Assembly: GCA_944362765.1 (NCBI GenBank)
Contig: CALVTP010000014.1
Coordinates: 1-37,380, forward strand
Origin: an uncultured Clostridia bacterium
GTDB lineage: Bacteria > Bacillota > Clostridia > Christensenellales > DTU072
Length of the DNA: 37,380 nt
Direction: 5' to 3'
The translations under genes and the position numbers were made by a program. Under the pieces are notes generated by a model. It made no database searches and was not told where the DNA came from. It worked only from the letters and a program-made list of their open reading frames with translations. Positions 1 through 9,536 of this stretch are shown piece after piece. How positions within the stretch are numbered: position 1 is the stretch's first letter; every line of letters begins with the position of its first letter.

Positions 1-208
1 CGGGAGTTTCGCCCGAAACCGCAGGCAATGATGCCTCCCGAGGCATCATTGCCTGCTTCGCCGCAAACTAACGCAATCCCGACTTCTGTCTGTTCAAACA
101 GCCTTTGTTTCTTTGCTTGCCCCAATCCGCTCCGTATCTCGCTCGATACACGCTCGTCTACATCTCCACGGCTGTATATTATAGTGAGAGTTTAGTCGGT
201 TATAGCCC

Positions 209-318
209 TTCCCGCAAGTTTAAGTAAGAGAACTTTAATTGCTCGCTTGAACAAAACCTTATGGAAAAACTTGTACGCACGTACAGGCTTTTTTCATAAG
301 GAGCTATTGATGCGGGAA
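209..318 (+). repeat. Core palindromic element, copy 1
   Basis: The outer stem is TTCCCGC (209-215) with GCGGGAA (312-318). Inside are a small AAGT/ACTT hairpin and a long hairpin at 257-301, CCTTATG...CATAAGG, whose GC-containing tip CTTGTACG/CGTACAGG is followed by TTTTTT. The tip plus T-run looks like an intrinsic terminator. The right flank is the family-standard AAAATTATACCCGCG; the left flank is the TATAGCC end of the preceding module. Confidence 0.75.
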
Positions 319-764
319 GAAAATTATACCCGCGGCTTGGGGCATATTTCACGGCGCTTTCGGGCAGGGGAGGAGCGAAGCGACTGTCCGTTTTGGAGCA
401 AACTTTTATAATACCGAAGAGAAGAAAGAGATATCGTCTTAGAAAGATAGATTTTGCGGCGGAGTGACGAAATGAGAGAGCGGCATACGACGTATGCCGC
501 GAACGATATTTCTATACTCCGCCACAAAAGATAATTTGTAAGGCGATAGAAATTTCTTCGAAGCGGTATTATTGAAATATAGCCGGGTACTATGAGTATA
601 TTAAATTTGCTATGATAAACGGTAAAGCAGGCTTCACCGGTATGCGCATTTAAACCAATTACATCTCTTTTTTCGCCCCAATCCGCTGCGTATCTCGCTC
701 GATACACGCTCGTCTACATTGTTACGGCTGTATATTATAGTGAGAGTTTAGTCGGTTGTAGCCC

Positions 765-875
765 TTCCCGCAAGTTTAAGTAAGAGAACTTTAATTGCTC
801 GCGAAGACAAAACCTTATTGAAAAGTTCGTACGCACGTACGAGCTTTTTTCATAAGGAGCTATTTATTGCGGGAA
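765..875 (+). repeat. Core palindromic element, copy 2
   Basis: The architecture matches copy 1: outer stem TTCCCGC (765-771) with GCGGGAA (869-875) and terminator-like hairpin at 813-857. The hairpin tip is GTTCGTACG/CGTACGAGC, different from copy 1 on both arms yet still pairing. This supports selection on, or mechanical maintenance of, the fold. Confidence 0.75.
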
Positions 876-1208
876 GAAAATTATACCCGCGTAAAAAGAC
901 AGGAGCGAAGCGACTGTCCGTTTTGGAGGAAAGCCTCTATAATGCCGAAGAGAAGGAAGAGATATCGTCTTAGAAAGATAGATTTTGCAGGTTATTAAAA
1001 AATTTGTATGTCAATTTTGCGGGGTCAATATAAAACAAACTATACGATAAAGTAAAGCGCAATAATGTTGACTATCGTGTAAAGTATGAGATACGGAGCG
1101 GATTGGGGCGAAGGTGAATATAGAAAGCTGTTTGAGCAAGTAGCAGCCGGGAGCACCGGTGCGGAAGTAAAAATTTCAATCGTCCACGGCTGAAAATATT
1201 CAAAAAGG

Positions 1209-1237
1209 TTTACTTTTTCACGCCCGGAGTGTATAAT
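1209..1237 (+). promoter_or_regulatory. Promoter of the padR operon
   Basis: TTTACT (1209-1214) and TATAAT (1232-1237) are separated by 17 nt. The start of transcription would fall near 1244, about 37 nt before the GTG start codon at 1281. Confidence 0.7.
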
Positions 1238-1244
1238 CTGTTTA

Positions 1245-1259
1245 GATAGTTAATCTATC
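1245..1259. promoter_or_regulatory. Imperfect palindrome, candidate autoregulatory operator
   Basis: GATAG (1245-1249) and CTATC (1255-1259) form an inverted repeat directly at the predicted transcription start of the padR operon. A repressor bound here would block initiation, and PadR regulators commonly control their own operon. The motif is not the textbook ATGT/ACAT PadR box, so the assignment is tentative. Confidence 0.35.
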
Positions 1260-1280
1260 GGAATTTGTAAGAGGTACGTT

Positions 1281-1616
1281 GTGGCGCATGGCGGCGACAT
1301 CCTTAGAGGGCACACCGAAACGATAATTTTAAGGATATTATCGGAAGGCGACTCCTACGGATATGAAATTTCCAAATCGATTATAGACTCCGGCGAAGGA
1401 GTTATAGACGTCAAGGACGCCACGATTTATACTGCCTTCAAACGCATGGAAGAGGACGGTCTCCTTGAAACCTATTGGGGAGACGGCGTCGGCGGTGCCA
1501 GGCGGCGCTACTACCGCATTACCGAAAAAGGGCGGCGCTTCTACCGCGAAAAAGCCGACGAGTGGTTGAAGGCGAGCCGAATTTTGGATAAACTTATCCT
1601 CGGAGGGAACAAATGA
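1281..1616 (+). CDS. PadR family winged-helix transcriptional regulator
   Basis: This 111-residue protein is the usual length for a short (subfamily-2) PadR regulator. The winged-helix signature is clear: the LRGHTETIIL helix (about 9-18), YGYEI (27-31), the recognition segment ATIYTAFKRMEEDGLLE (about 47-63) and the wing ending RRRYYRITEKGRRFY (about 74-88), then a short C-terminal dimerisation helix. The start is GTG, preceded by GAGGT (1271-1275) at 5 nt. The stop overlaps the next start (ATGA, 1613-1616), so the two genes should be translationally coupled. PadR proteins with a membrane-protein partner usually respond to envelope stress or small molecules; the ligand cannot be told from sequence. 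Confidence 0.92.
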   Translation: MAHGGDILRGHTETIILRILSEGDSYGYEISKSIIDSGEGVIDVKDATIYTAFKRMEEDGLLETYWGDGVGGARRRYYRITEKGRRFYREKADEWLKASRILDKLILGGNK

Positions 1617-2461
1617 GTTTTCTCGAACGATTCAAAAGCTATTTAAAGAATTTATTTAAGCTTGTACCCCCGTCGAAGGAGGCTGTGGAACTCAGAGAAG
1701 CGATGCTGGGAGACCTTATGAGCCGTGCGATGGACTTAAAGGAAACGGGCTTATACACCGATGACGAGATCTACAATAAATGTATAGAGTCACTAGGGGA
1801 CTATCAGCCCGTTTTAAACGAGTTAAGGTTGAAGCCGCTTGCCGCCGTCAAAAGCCCGGGCTTTCAAAGGGGAGTGCTGACGATATTGTCGGTGACGCTC
1901 TTTTCGGTAGTCTTGTACCTCATTCTTTCGGTAGTCATCGATAACTTCTGGGGAGTGGGCGCCTACACCATCTTTCCGCTGGCCGCAATAGCGCTTATCG
2001 TAATAGGTTCCATAGCTCCGTTGGAGCGCGCCATAAAACTTCGCCGCCCGCTGACGCTTTTTTTGATACTTTCGGTGTACTCCGTCATTTTGGGTACGGC
2101 GATGTTTTTTATATTGTGGCTTGGGGCGGGTATCTCCCCGGGAAAGACGTGGGTAAGCTTTACATATATTCCATTTTTATTGGCGGTTTCGGTAGCTATT
2201 GCTACAAAAGTCGCCAAGAAAAGCTTGCTGCTCCCTGTGCTGCTGGCAGTTCCTGCCTTAGCCGTTCCGGTCTATCTCACCGCTTCCGTAATAACGGGGC
2301 TCTGGCACCCGCTGTGGATAATAATTTTGGTGGGAGTGCTTGTCGACATCGTCATATTGATAGTCTTTCTGAACAGGAAAATTTCCTTGAAGGAGAAGGC
2401 TTTAAAAGAGGGGAATCTTCCCGAGGACGAGGGTGATTTATCGGAGTGGGAAAACCGCTGA
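1613..2461 (+). CDS. PadR-coupled membrane protein (permease-prefix/HAAS-like N-terminus, six TM)
   Basis: This 282-residue protein has a soluble helical N-terminus (about 1-80), including YTDDEIYNKCIESLGDY, which resembles the DUF1700/HAAS or permease-prefix domains commonly found beside PadR regulators. About six hydrophobic segments follow (roughly 87-110, 115-135, 146-172, 180-198, 204-226 and 231-253), then a charged cytoplasmic tail. The ribosome site GGAGGG (1602-1607) lies inside the end of padR and the start overlaps the padR stop. In related pairs the membrane protein acts with, or modulates, an envelope-stress response. The precise role here is unknown. Confidence 0.8.
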   Translation: MSFLERFKSYLKNLFKLVPPSKEAVELREAMLGDLMSRAMDLKETGLYTDDEIYNKCIESLGDYQPVLNELRLKPLAAVKSPGFQRGVLTILSVTLFSVVLYLILSVVIDNFWGVGAYTIFPLAAIALIVIGSIAPLERAIKLRRPLTLFLILSVYSVILGTAMFFILWLGAGISPGKTWVSFTYIPFLLAVSVAIATKVAKKSLLLPVLLAVPALAVPVYLTASVITGLWHPLWIIILVGVLVDIVILIVFLNRKISLKEKALKEGNLPEDEGDLSEWENR

Positions 2462-2943
2462 GAGCGCTATTCCGACTTTTCCGTTTTCCGAGGAAGTATA
2501 TTTTAAGAGGAAGTATATTCGAAAGAGAGGGGGATCCGGGGTGCCGCGGCGACGCCGCCATACTTTAATTTCGTCGGAATAGTTGAATTTCAACCCGACG
2601 CAACAAAAAATTTTCACCTAAATTACACCCACGCGCGTGCGCATTTATGATAAAATTAAGGTGCCGGATATCCGACGGCGTCTTTTTTGACGAATGACGC
2701 TCGGAAGAATTTGTCCCGGCTGTTCGGCAGTAAAATTCCTTCTTCGTTTCGCCCGGTAAGTTCCTTGCGGAGCGAAGGACGAAATTTCGGGCGCATACGC
2801 ATTCGTGAGAGAACCCTTACGGATAACCGTCGGACGCGTCGGGACTACAAAAATCAACCTTCATCGGGTCGGGCGAACAGCATGCAATCGTTGTGACCGA
2901 AATGCCGATCTTACAGAAACGCGGATTCGCCGTAATCGCTGAT
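2462..2943. other. Intergenic region and possible long leader of the surface-protein gene
   Basis: No gene is seen. A 13-bp direct repeat, GAGGAAGTATATT, occurs at 2490-2502 and 2507-2519. A TAAAAT box lies at 2651-2656 but has no well-placed -35. A weak terminator-like structure, the CGGATATCCG palindrome and GACGGCGTC followed by TTTTTT, ends near 2687. If the box is a real -10, the downstream gene would have a leader of roughly 280 nt. I could not find a known riboswitch fold. Confidence 0.4.
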
Positions 2944-5900
2944 ATGATTAAAAAACTTACGCCGATCTTAATATTTTTTTCATTTATACTGACGCTTTCA
3001 CTATGTTCATGTGTGGATTTTTCGGCGGCAGCGTCGGAGGTGACGCCGGAGGAAAGCGCCTCCGTCGTTTACGTCGATTCGGAAGCCGATTTTCTGGAGA
3101 TGCTGAACTATGGCGGCATTTACGGCGGAACATACATTTTAAGAACGGACATCTATCTCGACCGCTATTATGCCGAAAACGACGTGCTCAGATTTTCGTA
3201 TTTTTCGGGAACGCTGGACGGAAGGGGGCACGCGATAGTCGGTTTCAGGGCGACTCCTTCGGTGGTGCGTTATACTTCAGCCGGCGAAGCTCCGGGCGCA
3301 TCAGGCTCCGGGGAAGGCTCAGGCGGGGAACCTTTATACGAAAACGCCTTTGTCTCCTCCTTTCTCGGGTGGAATCAAGGCACGATTAAAAATTTAAAAC
3401 TTGTCGACTTGGAGCTGAAAGCGTCCTCGGATGATGTTAAAGATGAAGATTTGGTTTTCGCGCCTATCGGAATAAATGACGGAACCATTCAGAACGTCGA
3501 AGTACTTTTCAGCGTCAATACGCCGGAAAGTACGACGGCGACGTATTACCCGCTGACATACCTCAACAGGGGTAGCGAGCTCGGATGCGTATCGGTTTCG
3601 GAGCTCCCCAACAGTAAAAAAATCACCGCGGGAGAGGGCGAACCGACGGCGGGCGAAGACACAAACTTTTTCTATGAAATAAACTCAAACGCTTCTTCGG
3701 GCACTCCGCCCCAAGCTGTCGACGACCTCTTTTCGGCGGCTTACGCTCTGTATTCATCCGACCAAGCGGGGAAAAAGCTTGACGGCGACGTGAATTTATA
3801 CAATTCCACCTTTTTTGAAGGGAAGGAAGATGCGCTTAAGAAGCTTAACGAGCTTGCAAAGGGGACGAAGTTCGGCTACTTTAACGCCGGAAGCTACACT
3901 CTGACAGGCATTCCCGTAAGCGGCGGTTCGGAAGTTCTTCTGTCCGGGACAGCGCCGACGAAGGGGGATGGGTCGGAAGAGGCGCCTTATGAAATTTCAA
4001 GCGTTGAAAAACTTGTTTATCTGAACGGCAATTCCGTAGCGGGCAAATATTATATGCTGACCGCGAATATTTCGCTTGCGGGATACAAAATTGATTCCGG
4101 CTCCCTTCTCGGAGATTTTCACGGGGTGCTGGACGGGAACGGAAATGCCGTGACCGGCTTGACCGCGCCTTTGGCGTCGGCGGTAGGAGCAGGCTCCGTT
4201 ATCAGGAACATAACTTTGGATTTTTCGTGTCCGAACACCGCGGCACTTCAAAGCGTTAAAGGAAGGCTGGAAAAGATAACCGCAACGGGTACCGCCAAGG
4301 TGTTTGCGGATTTCGCCGGCGGAAGCGGCAGCGGAATCTCCGTCATGAAAACCGGCGAGCAGGGTTATATCGCTTCGTTTTCGGGCACAATAACCGAGCT
4401 TACCGGGGTGAGAAGCTACGCCGATAAATTTTACCGTACCGGTGATTCGGGCTCCCAAAAAACGCTTAACGGGATAACAAATTGTTATCAAGATAACGCA
4501 GAGTGGGGCGTCACGATTGATACGGACGCAAAAGTTTCCGACTCCTATAAGGCTGACGCCGACGACGTCAACAGGCTTATTGTCTCCACCGAGTCAAACG
4601 CGATAAATCCTCTTTCGTCGGCGGGCTGGGCGTTCGGGAGCGGCTGCGGCTTTGCAATGAAGAAAGGTTCCGACTCGATAGAATTGGTCTTCCCCGAGGA
4701 CAGGGCGGAGTATAAATCCGTTCCCGTCTTCCGGAAGGGGAGTGCCGTCGTAGTGCCATACGCCTCCTCAATCTGGCAATTCAGCGGGAATGAGACGACG
4801 CTCGAAGACGATTTTTACATAACCGACCTGAACAAGTACATCGCCGACAACTATCTCGGAATTGAGGAGCCCGATGCCGAATACACCTGGACGAATTCGT
4901 CCGGCGGCGTTATAGGGGAAAACGAGTTAGTCCCGGCTTCAGGCTATTCGGGCGACGATATGCTGCACCTGAAGTATTACTCCGAATATCATCTTTTCAA
5001 TCTTTCACTGGCGCGCATAAATACGAGCTGGGTGATGTACGGTACGATTATCGAGTTTGCCTATAATGGCAATAAATTTTTCGTCGATTATTCCGATAAA
5101 ATTCAGTTTTTAACGGACTATCTTACCGAAGACTCCGCCGGCGCGTTCGGGTATAAAGAGCTGAAACTGACGGTTTCTTCGGGGGATGATGTGTTTATCG
5201 ACACTTCCGACCCGAATAAGGCGGCAGGCATAATAAGTAAGCCCGGGGTCTACACATTGACTATCTCGGCGGAGGGTACCGCGTCGACCACCCCGACCAA
5301 GGCGCAATACACTTTCGAAATTATCGAAGGTACAATTCCCGGCTCCGCCCTTAGCGGGTGTCTTCTGGAAGAGAGGGCGGGCGAGATTACGTCCGGCGGA
5401 TTTTCGGAGGATACCGCTTACGAATTCGACCCCGGTTTTGAGGATTTAGAAATCGTTTTGAGCGAAGATTTTCCGCTGAACGTAAATGGTTTCCGGCTTG
5501 AAATCGCGTATAAAATAATCAGATACAAGGATCGCTTCGGGACGGAAACGGGCAATATAAGCGGCATGAAAATCGGGGCGGCGGGCACGTATACGCTGAT
5601 TTTAACCTTAAGAGCAACGAATTTCAACGACTATGTCTCCGACGAAGTCAGCTATACCGTACTTCCCGCTCAAAAGACGATAACCGCAGACAACCTTATC
5701 GGTATGGAGTACGGCTCGTCGCTCCCGGAGGAGCTCTATGGGCGTGGGAGCGGACAGGGGGATCTGCAAAATTATCCGCTGGAGATAACCGAAACAAATT
5801 ATAGTCAATTTAGCTTCCCCGGGGATTATTTCCTTCGTTATGTCGTTTCCGGTTACAGCGAAAACGATTATGTATTCAGATATTCCGACGGAAAAGGCGG

Positions 5901-8900
5901 TTTGCACGACGAATACGGCACCTTATATTTCGAAGTTTCTTCGAAGAAGGTTACTTTCAAGGAGCTGAAAGATGAAGGAGTGTTTACCGGTTATGAAACG
6001 GTATACAACCAAAAAGAGCACTCCTTAGCTTTCAACCCCGATAATTTCCCCTATGTCGCGGGCGACCCGTACATAGGCAGATACGTTTTTGAAACGTGTT
6101 ACGCGGAAGTAAAAGACAGCGGAATCGACAACAGTCGTAAGGAGCCATTTTGGTATATCGACGCAGGCGAATACAATGTGAATTTAATTTCCCTTGCTCT
6201 CCTGGAAAATTCCAAGTGGAGCAACAATTATTCTATAGATACCACCGAAGACAATTTTATCAACGCAAAGCTCACGATAAACAAACGCGGGCTTACATTG
6301 ACGGCGGACGACAGACAGCAAGATTACGGCTCTCTGCCGATAGCCCCTTCCGATTACGCGTTTACGCTTTCCGCAACCGACCCCGACTATCCGATAGCCG
6401 ACTATATAGAGGAAATTGAGAATGAAATTTCTTTCGACACGCATTATTCGATAGAGTGTGATTACGAGCAATTCGACCTGCCCGGTAAGTTTGACATCAT
6501 AGTCACGAAAAAATCCGATCTCGGTAACTTCAATCTGGAGGTGGAAAAAGGTTCTCTGACGATAAATAAAATAGACCTTTCCGATACCGAAAATTTCGAT
6601 ATAGTGCGGGAATACGTATATGACTTTGAGACAGTAGACATAAAATTCAAGGGGTCGTACAACCCCGACAACATAGACGAAGAGTTCAAATCGGAGGGCG
6701 AATTTTTTGCGGCGGGTTACCCGAAGTATTATAATAATGGCTCCGAAAACGTGATGAATCAAGCGCCCGAAGATGCCAACCCCGACGGAGAAAGTTACAT
6801 TTTCGAGTTCGCCGCCGCCAACACCGACGTTTTTACGGATGACGTCGTCCGCATCGAATTTACGATAAAGCGCTTTACGCCCGAATTTTACGTCAGACTA
6901 TGGCATGATAACCAGTATTTACCATTGGACGAAGGTGAAAAGTACTTTTTCGACGGCAGCGATTATCGGCTCAGCGTTCGTGCCGATGATCTCGGAACGG
7001 CGTTCGGCGATCTCTTTAATGGCGTCGTAACCTATATCAAAAACGGTGATCGCGAAAACCCGGTTACCACAGAGTACAATAATTTCGTTTTCATGGAACC
7101 GGCGACGTATACCGAGATAATCTTTACGCTGACATCAAAAGTTTCTCGGAATGTTGACGGCGGCAGCGTCGGGTTGGAGTCTTTCACGCTGCATAAGGCG
7201 GAACTCAAACCCGAAAAGACCGATTATACCGCCGTTTATAACGGTAAAAACCGTTATTCGGAGCTTGGGGAAGTACTGAATGTCGCTTGGGGAAATCCCG
7301 AAGGCTATCCCGTCACGATGGAGTACTCCGTCTTCCGCGTTAATCCCTCGGGCGGACAGTCGTCTGTCGGCACGGAAGAGGTGCGTTACCCGGGCGAATA
7401 CTTCATAACTTTCTCGGAAAGTAACTTATATACCTTCGGCGGAGTTTTAAAGCTCAATATCACTCCGTACAGTGTCAAGGCGGACTTTGCCGCTGAAGAA
7501 AAACCATACGCTTATTACGGCGAAGTTTACTGGGAAAGGGGTCGGCTTTATTGTCCCGGCTATTCCTATTCGTCGGGAGGCTTCACGGGCTACACGCGGC
7601 TTATTCTGGCTCTTACGGATGAATACCTCGGGCACTTCGGCGTGACGTCGGATTATGCCCCCGAAAACGGCAATGCCGAACCTTTCATTTATACGATAGA
7701 AGGCGCAGTCCCCGTTACGGCAGAAGACCAAGTCACCGGAGAGCGGGTCAACATTATCGAGTTTGTCGTTTTAAACGGCGAAGACGCTTTTGAGGTAAAG
7801 CACGCAGAGGTTTCTCTCAATTATGAAAGCTTAAAGACTTCGTATGTCTATGGTGACGACATCGCTTCTTCCATAAAAGGCTCTCTTGATACGAAAGGAG
7901 TACGCGTACCCGCTGAAGACGTGAAGATAATCTTTGATTCGGGCGTAGAAGACTCTACGAAGCTGAATGCAGGGGAGCACACCGCTTTAATAACTCTTTC
8001 CGAGGAAAGTACCAAAAATTATATCTGGACGGGCGGCTGCACCTTCACCTTCACGATAGAAAAAAAGAAGCTTTACTATTTCGTCGACGAAAAGAAGGTG
8101 CAGGCAACCGATCCCCTTCCCGAATACGCTTCCGATGACCTTTACATATACACATCCGAATACACATCCGATGACCTTTCGGCAATTAATATTCCCGTTG
8201 GCGTCACCGCTTCATTTATACTTCCCGAAGGTATCGAAGGCGAAGGGGTGTTGAACGAAGGAACATACACGGTCACGGTGGTGTTTTCCGGGGAGAGCGC
8301 AGACAATTACCTTTTCATCGCCCGGAACGGGTCGGGAAAGCTTACGGTAGAGCTCAACACGCTTCCTCAAAATATCGCGCTTTCGGAAACCGAATACACA
8401 TATACGGGTGACCCGATCGCGCTGAAGTGGGAAAATCTTCCCGAACGCGCCAGCGTAGGAAACGTGCCGACGGACGCGGGAGAGTACCGGGGTATAGTCC
8501 TTTATATCGAATGCCCGGGGTATGCTTCGGAAGAGAGAAAATTCGATTTTTCCGTTGCGCCTGCCGTGCCCGAGGTAAATATAGAAAACCTCGAGCTCGA
8601 ATTCGAATCGGGGCGGCGGCTTTCGGACGGAGAGATAAGAGGTTCGGCATATATTACGGGGGCGGACGGAGAACGGAAAGCCGTTTCGGGCAGCTTTTCG
8701 CTCGTCGGTTCCGATCCAACGCTGAAATACGGCTCGGTCAATGCGTTCACGGCGTCGTTCACTCCGGACGACATTGAAAACATCGAGTCGGTAAGCGGCG
8801 TCACATTCCATGTCAACGCGTACATATCGGAGGAAAAGAAGAGGGAGTATTTCAGCGTAACCGTTCTGAAAGGAGACGGCGAGACGGCGGAGAGCGTGAC

Positions 8901-9450
8901 CGCGTCCGGGGAGTACTCCGGAATAAGCTTCACCGTCATTGTCTCCCGCGCGGTTGCAGCCGACACCTCGGTGACTTTTCAGGGGAACGCCTTAAAGCTT
9001 ACCGATTCGGTGGTATCGGGCGTAAAATTGATAACTGTCGCTATTCTTCCCGGGCTTAGCGGAGAATTGGCGTTTTGGGTGCAGGGGCAGAAGGTGTACG
9101 GCTTGGAACTGACATTTATCCTCTCCGTTGACGACACTCCGGACGAGCCCGAAGCGCCGGACGATCCCGAAGCGCCGGACGATCCCGAAGCGCCGGACGA
9201 TCCCGAAGTTCCGGGCGAAGGCGAACTTCAGCCGGGCGGTAACACACAAGGCGGCTCCTCGGGTAACGCCAACGGGGGAGGAAGTTCCGGTAACGGAGGC
9301 GGACAGGGATCCGGTCAGGCGGTCAATGTAAGTCTCAGCGACGAAGGTAAAAAGACGCTGGTCATAGTCGGCTCCTCTGTGGGCGGCGCAGTGGTTCTGG
9401 CAGGGGTAATAATTCTTGTCGTCGTGCTGACCAAAAAGAAGAAAAAGTAG
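2944..9450 (+). CDS. Giant surface protein with GLUG-like and MBG/Ig-like repeats, C-terminal TM anchor
   Basis: From ATG 2944 the product is 2,168 residues. The N-terminus MIKKLTPILIFFSF starts a good signal peptide ending near LCSC or FSAAA, so it could be either a lipoprotein or a signal peptidase I substrate. The frame is open to GTG 2893 (2,185 residues), but neither start has a convincing ribosome site; I prefer 2944 because it puts the basic residues beside the hydrophobic core. The first third carries GLUG-like beta-helix segments (GTLDGRGHAIVGF, GVLDGNGNAVTGL, IRNITL). The rest is a string of MBG/Ig-like sandwiches marked by YVYGDD, Y.G.P and AGEY/AGTY motifs and repeated ...KK or ...PY strand ends. 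A D/P/E repeat and Gly/Ser linker lead to a TM helix and KKKKK. No LPXTG was seen. It is likely an adhesin or cell-surface fibre. Confidence 0.8.
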   Translation: MIKKLTPILIFFSFILTLSLCSCVDFSAAASEVTPEESASVVYVDSEADFLEMLNYGGIYGGTYILRTDIYLDRYYAENDVLRFSYFSGTLDGRGHAIVGFRATPSVVRYTSAGEAPGASGSGEGSGGEPLYENAFVSSFLGWNQGTIKNLKLVDLELKASSDDVKDEDLVFAPIGINDGTIQNVEVLFSVNTPESTTATYYPLTYLNRGSELGCVSVSELPNSKKITAGEGEPTAGEDTNFFYEINSNASSGTPPQAVDDLFSAAYALYSSDQAGKKLDGDVNLYNSTFFEGKEDALKKLNELAKGTKFGYFNAGSYTLTGIPVSGGSEVLLSGTAPTKGDGSEEAPYEISSVEKLVYLNGNSVAGKYYMLTANISLAGYKIDSGSLLGDFHGVLDGNGNAVTGLTAPLASAVGAGSVIRNITLDFSCPNTAALQSVKGRLEKITATGTAKVFADFAGGSGSGISVMKTGEQGYIASFSGTITELTGVRSYADKFYRTGDSGSQKTLNGITNCYQDNAEWGVTIDTDAKVSDSYKADADDVNRLIVSTESNAINPLSSAGWAFGSGCGFAMKKGSDSIELVFPEDRAEYKSVPVFRKGSAVVVPYASSIWQFSGNETTLEDDFYITDLNKYIADNYLGIEEPDAEYTWTNSSGGVIGENELVPASGYSGDDMLHLKYYSEYHLFNLSLARINTSWVMYGTIIEFAYNGNKFFVDYSDKIQFLTDYLTEDSAGAFGYKELKLTVSSGDDVFIDTSDPNKAAGIISKPGVYTLTISAEGTASTTPTKAQYTFEIIEGTIPGSALSGCLLEERAGEITSGGFSEDTAYEFDPGFEDLEIVLSEDFPLNVNGFRLEIAYKIIRYKDRFGTETGNISGMKIGAAGTYTLILTLRATNFNDYVSDEVSYTVLPAQKTITADNLIGMEYGSSLPEELYGRGSGQGDLQNYPLEITETNYSQFSFPGDYFLRYVVSGYSENDYVFRYSDGKGGLHDEYGTLYFEVSSKKVTFKELKDEGVFTGYETVYNQKEHSLAFNPDNFPYVAGDPYIGRYVFETCYAEVKDSGIDNSRKEPFWYIDAGEYNVNLISLALLENSKWSNNYSIDTTEDNFINAKLTINKRGLTLTADDRQQDYGSLPIAPSDYAFTLSATDPDYPIADYIEEIENEISFDTHYSIECDYEQFDLPGKFDIIVTKKSDLGNFNLEVEKGSLTINKIDLSDTENFDIVREYVYDFETVDIKFKGSYNPDNIDEEFKSEGEFFAAGYPKYYNNGSENVMNQAPEDANPDGESYIFEFAAANTDVFTDDVVRIEFTIKRFTPEFYVRLWHDNQYLPLDEGEKYFFDGSDYRLSVRADDLGTAFGDLFNGVVTYIKNGDRENPVTTEYNNFVFMEPATYTEIIFTLTSKVSRNVDGGSVGLESFTLHKAELKPEKTDYTAVYNGKNRYSELGEVLNVAWGNPEGYPVTMEYSVFRVNPSGGQSSVGTEEVRYPGEYFITFSESNLYTFGGVLKLNITPYSVKADFAAEEKPYAYYGEVYWERGRLYCPGYSYSSGGFTGYTRLILALTDEYLGHFGVTSDYAPENGNAEPFIYTIEGAVPVTAEDQVTGERVNIIEFVVLNGEDAFEVKHAEVSLNYESLKTSYVYGDDIASSIKGSLDTKGVRVPAEDVKIIFDSGVEDSTKLNAGEHTALITLSEESTKNYIWTGGCTFTFTIEKKKLYYFVDEKKVQATDPLPEYASDDLYIYTSEYTSDDLSAINIPVGVTASFILPEGIEGEGVLNEGTYTVTVVFSGESADNYLFIARNGSGKLTVELNTLPQNIALSETEYTYTGDPIALKWENLPERASVGNVPTDAGEYRGIVLYIECPGYASEERKFDFSVAPAVPEVNIENLELEFESGRRLSDGEIRGSAYITGADGERKAVSGSFSLVGSDPTLKYGSVNAFTASFTPDDIENIESVSGVTFHVNAYISEEKKREYFSVTVLKGDGETAESVTASGEYSGISFTVIVSRAVAADTSVTFQGNALKLTDSVVSGVKLITVAILPGLSGELAFWVQGQKVYGLELTFILSVDDTPDEPEAPDDPEAPDDPEAPDDPEVPGEGELQPGGNTQGGSSGNANGGGSSGNGGGQGSGQAVNVSLSDEGKKTLVIVGSSVGGAVVLAGVIILVVVLTKKKKK
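8121..8179 (+). repeat. In-frame 36-bp duplication inside the giant surface-protein gene
   Basis: A 23-nt segment starting CGAATAC and ending GATGACCTTT occurs at 8121-8143 and again at 8157-8179 with two differences. The 36-nt period adds 12 codons and duplicates an SDDL/TSE motif. It looks like a recent slippage event inside one Ig-like domain. Confidence 0.6.
9142..9213 (+). repeat. Four 18-bp tandem repeats encoding the Asp-Pro-Glu stalk
   Basis: Four consecutive copies of GACGATCCCGAAGCGCCG (9142, 9160, 9178, 9196) encode a DDPEAP stalk just before the Gly/Ser linker and membrane anchor. The first copy has GAG for GAT and the last ends GTTCCG. Such repeats can change copy number and so stalk length. 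Confidence 0.85.
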
Positions 9451-9536
9451 ATTTAATGACGTAACCCGGGCATTAAAGAAGTCATATATCGCGAAAGGGA
9501 CATGAAAAGTAAAAACGGAGGATCACACGGGAGATT

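Larger units (their letters stand above)
1..1170. repeat. Palindromic repeat mosaic (array 1, left end cut by window)
   Basis: This gene-free stretch is built from modules that recur at 15747-17219 and after pheA. Two copies of the ~110-bp core lie at 209-318 and 765-875. A shared block beginning CCCCAATCCGCT occurs at about 120, again at about 677, and inverted at about 1088-1108. A module containing GACTGTCCGTTTTGGAG lies at about 375 and 910. A perfect 16-bp stem with a 4-nt loop lies at 21-56, and a nested palindrome at 452-529. The open frames here have no recognisable protein features and follow the repeats, so I call no gene. The region is probably non-autonomous repetitive DNA, since no transposase is present. 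Confidence 0.8.

Noticed and set aside
324-707. Minus-strand 127-codon open frame
   Set aside because: It lies wholly in repeat modules, crosses the nested palindrome and shows no domain, ribosome site or codon pattern of a gene.
1-1170. CRISPR array or integron attC cassettes
   Set aside because: Repeat spacing is irregular, spacers are not unique, no cas or integrase gene is present, and attC-type core sites are missing.
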